From: Ascaphus truei | Lineage: Eukaryota > Chordata > Amphibia > Anura > Ascaphidae | Reading direction: 5' to 3' | DNA length: 64,000 nucleotides | Assembly: GCA_036426205.1 (NCBI GenBank) | Contig: CM071568.1 | Location: forward strand, 225,162,239-225,226,238 | Part shown: positions 56,821-64,000 of the stretch, one piece after another | Layout of the letters: every line of letters starts with the position of its first letter | How positions within the stretch are numbered: the first letter of the stretch is position 1 | Made by a program: the position numbers and the translations under genes | Notes under the pieces: generated by a model | Databases searched by the model: none | What the model was told of the DNA's origin: nothing | What the model saw: only the letters and a program-made list of their open reading frames with translations

Positions 56821-59800
56821 AAAACAGGGTGCTACTAGGCATGGCAATATATACTATAAACAAACACAAACAGAGCCCAGTACTACACAAATACACCGTG
56901 TATTTGTGCCTTTGGATGTAGCACTGGGCTCTGTTTGTGTTTGTTTATAGTTTTATAGCCCCATATCTCATAACTATCCAGTTTGGTAATTGTAAGGTAG
57001 GTATCTTTAGTATCTTAAGTGTATTTATGTAGCATCAACCATGTGCTATGCATAGCAGTTTATAGATAAATTATACAAGATGTAATACAGAGACAATATA
57101 TAGAATGGAGATAAATGCATTAAATGTAAAATAAAACAAATCCTCTTGTCCTGTGATCTTTTATATGGGTATTACATCTCCAATGAATATCTCATTGTGA
57201 AATTCATTAGATTGCAATGGGTTGTATGCAAATTAAAAAGCTGTCAGTGAATTAAGATCAAAATGAGTCCCATCTCTTGATAATATATTTAACTCGCTGC
57301 CTAATTTAGCATCGTAGACCAGTTTGAAACGTGCGAATACAAGTTGGCATTTTAGCATTGCTCTTCTGTTTGATTTTATCTGTCTGTAAGTAATAATTAT
57401 AACCGATTATTGATATTTTTTGTCAGTTTCCCTATTGCCTGTATTTCTTTTTCGATTGCTTGTTGTGGAAATAATAAAGCTCTGAACCGTGTTTTTGCTG
57501 GAGAGGCCTGCGACGCGTCGCAAAACAACACTTTGCAGGCCCCACTGGCAGCCTAGGGTGAAGGTAACAAACAAATACCACTGTGAGAAAGTAGTCCCTG
57601 CACAGAGCAGCAGTTCCGTGTGAGAGGTGTGATTGGAGACTTACAGAGACAGTAAGGCATACTGGAGAGTGAGACTTTGAGTGTAATTCTCTAATGTCCG
57701 AAAAAAGCATTTGGGTTAGGGCTGCTTTAGACATTATAGAATTGCCCCCAAAGGGTATGAGGCATTGCCAGAAAGTTACATGTGTATGAGTAGCGGGATG
57801 TGTTCATGATATGTTACCTAGTGGTGGCTGAAGATATTTTAACTTTGTACACTACATTTTATGTAATATAAGCTGGTATTGTTTTTTTTTGTTTTTTTAA
57901 CTACTTGGTACTGATTTGTAACTGTTGCTCTGTTTTTGTCTATACAGCTTTTGCACTGAATCATGCCATTGTACTGAATTAAAAAAACTGTGCAGATGCC
58001 ATTCATTATTGATTTGAACCAATTTGATTAGATCAGTCATTGCTGTAAACAGCTCATAGACTTTACAAGCAATGAAATCTGAGCTGTCGATGCTTTTGTC
58101 TCCTGATCCACTATTCTACGCAGTACAATACAGTACATGGCATAATGCTTATTATTCCATGTACTGTTCCCTTGTGAATATGTGTGGTGCTTTTTGGTAG
58201 AACAATAGCAGCGAGAAAATACCTGCTTCTGTGTGCTAAATTGACTGCTTCAAAAGCACACGGCCTACATACAGTAGTAATGTACAGTAAGGTGAAAACA
58301 GGTCTCTCACGTAACAGCACTTTGAACTGTCAAATAAATGTTAAAAAATTAAAAGTAAGTATGGTAGCGCTTCAACCTCTGAGCTGCTATTATAACGCAC
58401 AGTGTTGTCATTAAGGACAAGATGGGCACTTCTGCTTAACTGAAGGAATACGTCAGCAGTGCCAAGCATTTTATAGCAAATTCATGATGACTGGACAATG
58501 GTTTGTGAGCTCATCATGACAATATCTTGCATCCGATTGTGTTATCTCACAATGGCATAAAAAAATAATAATCCTGAAAATCGTTCCCTCTTCCATCTCA
58601 TATCTATGCAACTGTTACTCATATCTAGAAGTGTTGGAAGCTTAAAAAAAAAAAAATGCATGGCAGATTTGTATTCTGGTATAAGAACTTTATATTCTGT
58701 AATATCGCTAAATCTACATGTGAAAGACACGCAGCCTTTCTGCACTTAGGTAGAGCGACTTAATGATTAGAAATGTAACGCTGCTTTCAGCAATAATTGT
58801 GGGATTAGCACAGCATTATTCACTGTCAGAGAAAAGAGACCGGTCTTATTTTACCATCAGACTAATTTGTGATTTTGGAACTAAATCCAACGCAATATCC
58901 TTCAACAAATTGTCAAAATATTATAAAGCTCAATCTTGGATTGATATTTTTTGCCCTAATGATCTGCCTAAAGTTGTCTATTCACTCAGAATTGAGAACC
59001 CCACAATGATGAAACTATATTTTTGGTGTTTGTCTACACATTGATACATAGTCTCAGAGTGTACCCTTTCAGCCAGAGGGGCGGGATACTGCGGCAATGA
59101 AGAGATAAAGCCTATAAATGAAAAATGGGTTAAAATCCACCAAACACTGGCCTTCAGTAATTATTTTCCTCACTTTGCAGATGAAATTCGCCGCTACTTT
59201 GGAGACACACTTGGCTTGTATTTCGGGTTCCTAGAATACTTCACCATGGCCTTACTCCCAATGGCTCTCATCGGCATCCCCTACTACTTTTTCGCCTGGG
59301 AGGACTACGACAAGTACGTGATTTTTGCCACGTTCAACCTGGTGTGGTCAACGGTCATCCTGGAGATCTGGAAGCGCTGGTGCTCCACCATGACGTACAG
59401 ATGGGGCACTTTATTAATGAAGAGGCAGTTTGAGGAGCCCAGGCCAGGGTTCCATGGCGTGCTGGGCATCAACCCAGTCACAGGCAGGGAGGAGCCCACC
59501 TATTCCAGTTTCAAGAGGCAACTGCGATTATACCTCGTCTCCCTGCCATTTGTGTGTCTTAGCCTTTATTTGTCCATTTACGTGATGATGATTTACTTTG
59601 ACTTGGAAAACTGGGCCTTGGAATACCACCGCGAGCATCAGTCAGATTTCAGCAGTATTATGCTCTTCGTGCCCAGTATCATCTATGCTGTGGTGATCGA
59701 AGTCATGAATCGTATATACAAATATGCAGCTGTGTTCCTGACCTCGTGGGGTAAGAGATAGAAATATATATATATATAAAATTACACAAACATTGATACA

Positions 59801-59951
59801 CACACACCTTATACTTTATTTCAGAATGTTTGTCTGTGTGTAATTTTTCACTCTTAAACTATAAGACCTAGAACAACCGAACTTGCAAGGATTACTTTAT
59901 GTATCAAAATAAGGCGAACTGTCATGGTTTGGATCCTCTCGAATACTCCAA

Positions 59952-59983
<32 letters not shown>

Positions 59984-62591
59984 CTGCTAGGAACGTTAGC
60001 TTCCATGTGGGACTATATCTCCTTTATAATTTGCAAGCCAGCCATAGGGTGTTGCATCTGGTAGGCTGTGTATCTGGCATGTGATATCATAATGAGAGTC
60101 AGATAGCTATAAAGTTTACACATGAAAGCAGATGAAGAAAGAGAGGAAGTCAGTTGACACGTGAGGAGAAAGTAAGAATGCTGGAGAAGGAGAGAGGCGG
60201 AATGGATTGGGAACATAAGGTACAGTATTAAAGGAAAGTCATGGGGGGAGAGAGAAGGAGGTAGGGCAGCGAGAGGAGGAGGGGAGGGATGAGGTTGGTT
60301 TCTTAGAACTCCCGAACAATGCCGGGTACTTTAAGCTAGTGTGTGTGTATTTGTATGTGTGTATATATAGATATAGATCTATATATATATTTGATTTTTT
60401 TTTGTTGTTGCTGGTTTATCCGCATTTATTTTCATATTTCACTGTTTGTATATAGTCTGTTTCTTCATTTAATGTTCTATCATTTATATCATCTTATTAT
60501 AATTAGGTACAATTAGTGCCCTTAATTATTAGTAATTCGCCACTTTATCACAATTTTTGTGTTATATTATTATACTGGGCTTGGTGCTCCTACTTTTCTC
60601 GTGTGTGTGTGTGTATATGTATGTATGTGTGTGTATATCATTTTTGCGTTTGTTTAACTCTGTATCTGTGAGGTTGGTGATTATCACTTATGAGTATTTG
60701 CCAAAACACTATTAAGGGGAGGGGTTTGCCCGCCGCATCATAAATACTAGACCATACAGTCTACTTATCAATGAACATAAGCAAGTATTATGCCAATAAA
60801 TTGACATGTACAGAATGGGCTTATATCGCTTATTAACAGCCATTTCGGTAAATGTAAAAGCCAGTGATTTATGGGAGTCTCACTAGGAGTTGGGGAGGAC
60901 ATTGTCAGTGTAGATAATTTTCTACTGACAAGTATTTGGGTCATGTATATTATAATAGCTCCTTAGAATGGTGCTAATAATGCTAACAAAGAAGCTAATT
61001 TGTCAAACATTAGCATTTTTGGTCAGGAAAGGTCAGTGAAAGCTCACTTGCTACTATAATAACATTTATTAGTGTAGTAATACTAATTGCAGCTGTAATA
61101 ATTAATTGAAATAGCAATAACAGATTGAACCAGTGTGGCCTGTATGTATGTTTATTTGTTAATAATAATAATTAATAGCATGCTCTTGTATAGCGCTGCT
61201 AGTTTTATGTAGCGCTTTACAGAGACATATTGCAGGCACAGTCCCTGCCTCATGGAGTTTACAATCTATATTTTGGTGCCTGAGGCACAGAGAGATAAAG
61301 TGACTTGCCCAAGGTCACAAGGAGCCGACACCGGGAATTGAACCAGGTTCCCTTGCTTCCCTGGCACTTGGTGCCACTCAGTGTCTTTACTCACTGAGCC
61401 GCTCCTTCTCCCTTGCTACAAAAGAGACCATACAAGAAATTATAAGTGTAACAAACAACATCAGACAGTAAGAAAGGTAATCTCTACCCCGGAGAGCTTG
61501 CATCATACATTGTATATCAAGAGACTTTGGGGCACATGCATCAAGTACCGGTGCAGGTTATCACACCCGTCCCGGCGTCAACTCCCATTTAAGTCAATCG
61601 GACTTAATGTCGGAACGGGTGCAATAACCTGTACCGGCACTTGATGCATGTGCCCCTTACAGAGACCGCAGATGAATTGGTTGGTAAGTGCAACTGTTGT
61701 GGGTCAGTAGCCATGAGGGCAGGCAATTGCCGTGCCTTGTTTAAATGGTGTGTTTTTAGGTTTGATTTAAAGGTGGGGAGAGTAGGTGCTTGTTGTATAC
61801 ACATCTACCATTCCTGGATTCCTTGTGTTTTTACAAATACATGTATGCCTTTGTTTTTCAGAAAATCATAGGCTTGAGTCCTCATATCAGAACCACCTGA
61901 TTTTGAAGGTGTTGGTGGTGAGTCGCCGTTTCATTTTACAGGACATGCATTTTCAATGAGGGGAGAATTTATGGGAAGGAAATGCAAATGGTTCCATTCA
62001 CGTTACATTTTCTGATCATTTCATGTTTGGGTGAGAGTAGTTTACCCTTCTGCACAAAAAAAAAAAAAAAATAACATGCTGTTCAGTATAATGGTATATT
62101 GATGGTGTATCTTCAGTCTCCCAAAGCTAGTTCTCATTGGAGCAAATGTGACCCAAACCCGCACAGGGCCTTTCAACGTCTGCTTGGCAGATCCAGTCTC
62201 GCTCACACTGCCATTTTAAACCCCTTTTCGAAGATACTTCACAGTAGTGTTTTCTCTGCTGCTGTTTGGATGCTGCCGAGGTAGCAAATGATCAACCATT
62301 ATATACATATCTTATTTATTTTTAAAAAAAAACTTTTTATTTAGGGTTGAAATGACCAAACTAAAGGTTGGATAACAACGAGTTGATGTACATTTAGACT
62401 TGTAGGAGGGTTTCCCTGATCCAAAATGTACAATATTCTAAGAGTAAGAGGAGCAGTTTTGAATTATGCATATATTGGGTCTGCTGGGACGCAGAATAGG
62501 GTCCTGTACCAAGCACACTATTTGGTTCGGACACATGCTAGGAATTTTGCACTCTTCTCATTGTCACATACTGTATAGTGTTTCTTGTGTA

Positions 62592-62634
<43 letters not shown>

Positions 62635-62648
62635 ATGTGTGTATATAT

Positions 62649-62719
<71 letters not shown>

Positions 62720-62891
62720 TATGAGACACACAGACTATCTATAATATAATCATATTTATACACACACAATTGTATCAATTCATTGTATTCATTAATTCTT
62801 TTCTTATTTTTTGCAGTTCAACTTTTTAAATTGCTTTGCATCTCTGTTTTACATAGCGTTTGTAATGCGTGACTTGAAACTGTTACGCCAG
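41319..62891 (+). CDS. ANO10: ANO10 (TMEM16K) anoctamin, first 428 codons in seven exons; 3' part beyond window
   Basis: The seven exons join in frame (139+189+135+120+570+56+75 nt). Known role of the family member: a calcium-dependent phospholipid scramblase of endoplasmic reticulum and endosomal membranes; loss in people causes recessive ataxia SCAR10. Visible features: N-terminal cytosolic domain (about 1-200) with [35 protein letters not shown] and [12 protein letters not shown]; then TM1 about 207-232, TM2 about 238-258, TM3 and TM4 within the 570-nt exon, and TM5 in the last exon ([16 protein letters not shown]). [14 protein letters not shown] and TYRWGTLLM are near-identical to mammalian ANO10. 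No frameshift or stop is present. Every intron is GT-AG. The scramblase pore half (TM6-10, Ca2+ sites) is not in the window. Confidence 0.97.
42560..43075 (+). repeat. About 11 copies of a 49-bp unit with CGCATGCGC
   Basis: Units share TTTCTAAGTCCCCACGCATGCGC followed by about 25 variable bases. Cores lie near 42576, 42625, 42675, 42727, 42765, 42814, 42863, 42912, 42964, 43011 and 43062. CGCATGCGC is the centre of the NRF-1 consensus palindrome; a few copies have one-base changes. Confidence 0.85.
43295..43301 (+). promoter_or_regulatory. TATA box of the PLE foldback
   Basis: TATAAAA, 42 nt before the hammerhead core at 43337. Confidence 0.55.
43330..43385 (+). ncRNA. Hammerhead ribozyme of the PLE foldback
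   Basis: CTGAAGA (43337-43343), stem II CTCC/GGAG (43346-43349 with 43356-43359), GAAA (43361-43364), then a short stem III AC-GCGC-GT with the cleavage triplet GTT. The core bases are intact. Stem I pairing is less clear than in the copy at 3399. Confidence 0.6.
44227..44509. repeat. Inverted repeat near the DIRS remnant
   Basis: 44227-44277 pairs imperfectly with 44452-44509 (GAAAATTG..CTATCTTACC..TTTTCTTTT..GTCCATC). It lies just 3' of the minus-strand recombinase and might be a DIRS terminal repeat or an independent miniature element. Confidence 0.5.
44600..45850 (-). pseudogene. DIRS-type tyrosine recombinase remnant, minus strand
   Basis: On the minus strand, pieces in shifting frames follow the end of DIRS elements. 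Moving 5' to 3' they are PWFPQL (near 45700), [20 protein letters not shown] (near 45390), [10 protein letters not shown] (near 45315), a [15 protein letters not shown] stretch (near 45140), and [18 protein letters not shown] (44880). They end with [20 protein letters not shown] (44800-44740) and a [10 protein letters not shown] stretch near 44690. HSTR matches the recombinase HxxR box and the later Tyr is a candidate nucleophile. Multiple stops and shifts make it dead. Confidence 0.65.
45880..46080. mobile_element. Fragment of the TTAA-flanked element family
   Basis: CACGTGGACCAATAG, the CCGGCA area and GGGGTCCCTGGAGCTGA resemble parts of 49162-49967. No ends are kept. Confidence 0.45.
46327..46515 (+). 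CDS. ANO10: ANO10 second coding exon (codons 47-110)
   Basis: Acceptor CTATTTAAAG after a pyrimidine tract; donor GTAAGT at 46516. Encodes [14 protein letters not shown] and [11 protein letters not shown], with phase 1 at both ends. Confidence 0.95.
46516..47026. other. Intron sequence, nothing recognised
   Basis: AT-rich intron DNA without a repeat family I can name. Confidence 0.5.
47027..47218. mobile_element. Palindromic hAT miniature element, 192 bp
   Basis: CAGGGATGCTCAACTCCAG left, CTTGAGTTGAGCACTCATG right. Flanks GACCAGTC and GACTAGGC agree at six of eight positions. Same family as 18881 and 47526. Confidence 0.82.
47526..47708. mobile_element. Palindromic hAT miniature element, 183 bp
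   Basis: CAGGGGTGGCCAACTCCAG left with a decayed right end; perfect 8-bp duplication AACTAGTG (47518-47525, 47709-47716). It lies 200 bases upstream of the ANO10 exon at 47911. Confidence 0.92.
47911..48045 (+). CDS. ANO10: ANO10 third coding exon (codons 110-155)
   Basis: Acceptor GGTGATGCAG; donor GTAAGT at 48046. Encodes [19 protein letters not shown] and [12 protein letters not shown]. Confidence 0.96.
48333..48628. mobile_element. PIF/Harbinger-type miniature element, 296 bp
   Basis: GGCTGCGCTTATAGTGCCGG left and CTGGCACTACAAGCGCTGCC right (a few mismatches), flanked by TAA at 48330-48332 and 48629-48631. Rich in GCGACG motifs; non-coding. The start resembles the elements at 7272 and 35010. 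Confidence 0.82.
49162..49967. mobile_element. TTAA-flanked non-autonomous DNA element, 806 bp
   Basis: AGCAGC... / ...GCTGCT ends with TTAA on both sides (49158-49161, 49968-49971), the target of Kolobok and piggyBac transposons. Inside, two blocks run in opposite directions: GGGACCCCCTGCTT..TCTCTGTAGGG near 49650, and its inverse CTCGGGAAGCAGGGGGTCCCC near 49860. No transposase. Fragments occur at 5240 and 45880. Confidence 0.65.
50271..50864 (+). repeat. Intron segment A (first copy of a duplication)
   Basis: 594 bp collinear with 53486-54247 (A'), starting GTATATAGTTTGATGTTCAG and ending TTATGCCTGC. It differs by point changes, a 9-base deletion near 50770, and absence of the LINE tail present in A'. 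A Gypsy block lies between the copies. Confidence 0.85.
50876..52204 (+). pseudogene. Ty3/Gypsy integrase C-terminal part of pol, broken
   Basis: The first frame (to the TAG at 51266-51268) holds the DDE core: VCVDLCIE with the first Asp, HSDQGRDF with the second, and [14 protein letters not shown] with the Glu. The stop lies where the family continues ([18 protein letters not shown]), so it is a lesion. A frameshift near 51325 leads into [18 protein letters not shown] and the SH3-like tail ([27 protein letters not shown]) to 52061. A further shift near 51950 gives the C-terminal [17 protein letters not shown] ending at 52204. Integrase inserts element DNA; this copy cannot. Confidence 0.85.
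52314..53345 (+). repeat. Gypsy LTR, 1032 bp
   Basis: TGTAGCCCAGTCC...CCCTCACA, followed by GT and the primer site. Contains several GCGCATGCGC-type sites (52475-52560) and a GT repeat near 53200. The same LTR family occurs in part at 9087. Confidence 0.8.
53486..54247 (+). repeat. Intron segment A' (second copy of the duplication)
   Basis: Collinear with 50271-50864; additionally carries a 158-bp inverted L2-type LINE tail at 54015-54172 that A lacks. Confidence 0.85.
54015..54172 (-). mobile_element. L2-type LINE 3' tail, minus strand
   Basis: Inverse of the tail at 16903-17060 (TTTTACCAGGAAGTAATACA, CTCTCGTTTTCAAGTATATT). The matching place in copy A is empty, so the ends are defined by comparison. 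Confidence 0.75.
54248..56349. other. Intron sequence with one diverged repeat
   Basis: 55000-55160 repeats part of A/A' (ACAGGTCCACAAACCTGCC, CAGCCAGGGATTCTGGGTAA, GCAAATGAGCACTC). That part is therefore an interspersed family rather than unique DNA. Nothing else is recognised. Confidence 0.5.
56350..56469 (+). CDS. ANO10: ANO10 fourth coding exon (codons 155-195)
   Basis: Acceptor TTTTTTTTTGTAG; donor GTACGT at 56470. Encodes [18 protein letters not shown]. Preceded by the largest intron in the window (8.3 kb), which is full of inserted elements. Confidence 0.96.
56778..56816. repeat. (TA)n microsatellite
   Basis: About 19 TA units in the intron after the fourth coding exon. Confidence 0.9.
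56853..56951. repeat. Near-perfect 99-bp hairpin
   Basis: Arms 56853-56886 and 56918-56951 pair with one mismatch; the loop itself contains ACAAATACAC/GTGTATTTGT. Next to a TA tract. Confidence 0.85.
56952..59180. other. Intron sequence, nothing recognised
   Basis: AT-rich intron DNA. Open frames such as 57432-57734 (minus) and 58763-59044 have no domain and no splice support. Confidence 0.5.
59181..59750 (+). CDS. ANO10: ANO10 fifth coding exon, 570 nt, TM1-TM4 (codons 195-385)
   Basis: Acceptor CACTTTGCAG; donor GTAAGA at 59751. Encodes the [17 protein letters not shown] start of TM1, [59 protein letters not shown] and [16 protein letters not shown]. Confidence 0.98.
59952..59983 (+). repeat. 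Run of 32 G
   Basis: Uninterrupted poly-G 200 bases after the ANO10 donor at 59751. Could form G-quadruplex, or be an assembly artefact. Confidence 0.9.
59984..61179. other. Intron sequence, nothing recognised
   Basis: AT-rich DNA with short GT/TA runs near 60340 and 60600; no gene. Confidence 0.5.
61180..61400. mobile_element. CORE/L2-like interspersed repeat
   Basis: TAGCGCTGCTAG, CAGTCCCTGCCTCATGGAGT, AAAGTGACTTGCCCAAGGTC and GGGAATTGAACCAGGTTCCC in this order resemble the conserved 3' domain of MIR/L2-type repeats. Confidence 0.55.
61529..61656. mobile_element. 128-bp palindromic miniature element
   Basis: GGGGCACATGCATCAAGT / ACTTGATGCATGTGCCCC ends; the interior is also largely inverted (GTACCGGTGCAGGTTAT with ATAACCTGTACCGGC). 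Flanks TTT and TTA; superfamily uncertain. Confidence 0.75.
61862..61917 (+). CDS. ANO10: ANO10 sixth coding exon (codons 385-403)
   Basis: Acceptor TTGTTTTTCAG; donor GTGAGT at 61918. Encodes [18 protein letters not shown], joined in frame to the TSW of the previous exon. Confidence 0.97.
62610..62712. repeat. (TA)n/(GT)n microsatellite
   Basis: Mixed TA and GTGT runs 100 bases before the seventh coding exon's acceptor. Confidence 0.92.
62817..62891 (+). CDS. ANO10: ANO10 seventh coding exon (codons 404-428), TM5
   Basis: Acceptor TTATTTTTTGCAG; donor GTGAGT at 62892. Encodes [17 protein letters not shown] then RDLKLLRQ. Phase 0 at both ends. Confidence 0.97.
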
Positions 62892-64000
62892 GTGAGTCCT
62901 TTATTCAAACATTTACTTCTTATTTACTTTAGAGTTCGTTGAATTTGCACTGGCATCACTAGCCCTCTACAAACTGTTGCCAATGACTTGTAAATGGCAC
63001 AGCCTCATAATAAGTGTATGTGTGCACATTGTGTTTACCTTGTGTGTGACTGTATGTATGTGTGCAGTCGCGCTTTGAGGGTATGTGTGAGTATGTATGC
63101 ATACTAAAACCAGGGTTTAAACTATAATCGAAATAGTAAATGTTATTCCAACCTGGACTGGCAAGGTACTGGTTTGAACCAATGATGCACCGGTTTTCTC
63201 CACTATCCAATCCGGCGATAAGTGTTAGAAGCTTTGAATAGAAAAATAAGGCCTTCCACACAGTCATCACCGATTTTTAATATTTGAAGACATTATTAAA
63301 TGTTCATGCTTTGAAATAAAAATGGAAGTTTGTTGAAGGTCTTGTGTTTCTGTTGAGTTTTTATGGTGTTGTTCAGTTCCACTGTGGTATCAGAAGGTTC
63401 TGAGATTCAGACTCTTATGGACATTGTAAATGGGGGTCTGTTCAAGGTCCATGTGAGGCACCAAAATGGCAATCTTTGAATAAACAGCTATTTATGCTGG
63501 CTCAAGATTAGTTTTCTACAGTATCCGGTGTATCGCCAGACTGCTGTGCACCAGTGGCATCATGAAGTACAGTATATGTGTATGCTCCTTCGTCACCATA
63601 TTGTAGGCTTTGAGATTTAGTCAGTAGTCACTAGAGAAAGACATTTGAACTTGCTTGTACATTCCATGCTGATACCACTAAGCTGTGGGATACATCTGTA
63701 ACTAAAGCCGACAGAGGAAAGTCCTCATACACAATCACATTATACTGTGATTGACATCATCTAAACTGTTTAGTGTTCTTAGCCCAGCAGTCAAAGCCTT
63801 ATAAGAAAATATAAAGCAGCCCTGTTATGCTTTTAGCTGAGGAGGTTTCCATCTCACTCTGCTTCCTTTTCCGCTGATGCATGCAGTGTTACTGCTTGTA
63901 GCAGGCTGAACCTGAACTCCACTAAATGGGGACAGCAGCGAGCTTGGTTCTTTTTATGCGTACTGTGTAGGACTCTAACTATCAGCAATGGGACACAGAT
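62892..64000. other. ANO10 intron, continues past the window
   Basis: No exon or named repeat seen. The next ANO10 exon should lie to the right. Confidence 0.6.

Noticed and set aside
58763..59044. 93-codon frame just upstream of the 570-nt ANO10 exon
   Set aside because: No similarity to anoctamins and no splice signals; the exon before and after already join in phase.

Overview
The window reads as vertebrate nuclear DNA, most likely from an amphibian and probably a frog. It carries interrupted vertebrate exons with GT-AG introns and very few other genes. It is densely packed with the mobile elements typical of amphibian genomes: Penelope-like elements (PLEs) with hammerhead ribozymes, Ty3/Gypsy LTRs, a DIRS remnant, L2-type LINE tails, palindromic hAT miniature elements, Harbinger-type miniature elements and long (TA)n tracts. 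The species call is inference from repeat content and from the one host gene.

The only host gene I can support is ANO10 (TMEM16K), on the + strand from about 41.3 kb to beyond the right edge. Seven coding exons (41319-41457, 46327-46515, 47911-48045, 56350-56469, 59181-59750, 61862-61917, 62817-62891) join in phase to give the first 428 codons. They encode the N-terminal cytosolic domain and the first five or so membrane segments of the ER/endosomal lipid scramblase. The remaining exons lie outside the window.

Layout, left to right. 0-3.6 kb: a Penelope-like element with RT plus GIY-YIG reading frame, split by one in-frame TAG, followed by a TATA box and a hammerhead ribozyme. 7.1-9.5 kb: a Harbinger-type miniature element, a perfect hairpin and a Gypsy LTR piece. 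9.5-17.1 kb: an L2-type LINE 3' end split by a complete non-autonomous LTR element (2.07 and 2.05 kb LTRs, 5-bp duplication AACTG). 19.1-25.7 kb: Gypsy LTR pieces flanking a second LTR element (20.2-25.2 kb). That element encodes a zinc knuckle, an aspartate tract and coiled coils, one of which resembles the non-muscle myosin II rod, and it is itself split by a 1.8-kb solo LTR. 25.6-31.2 kb: minisatellites, PLE fragments and two Gypsy LTRs, one of them holding a PLE foldback with a 15-bp target duplication. 32.5-41 kb: hAT miniature elements, a minus-strand PLE RT fragment, a PLE promoter/ribozyme fragment and LINE fragments. 41.3-64 kb: ANO10 with heavily invaded introns. These hold a 2.15-kb PLE foldback with about 590-bp arms and an array of CGCATGCGC sites, a DIRS recombinase remnant, several miniature elements, and a Gypsy integrase-LTR-primer-site block between two copies of the same intron segment.

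The most interesting signals are four. First, the myosin-like coiled-coil cargo of the LTR element. Second, the recurring TATA box placed 37-42 nt upstream of PLE hammerhead cores. Third, the large PLE foldback inside an ANO10 intron. Fourth, the rearranged Gypsy block with flanking host duplication. Everything here was read by eye, so percent identities, family names below superfamily level and activity are not computed.
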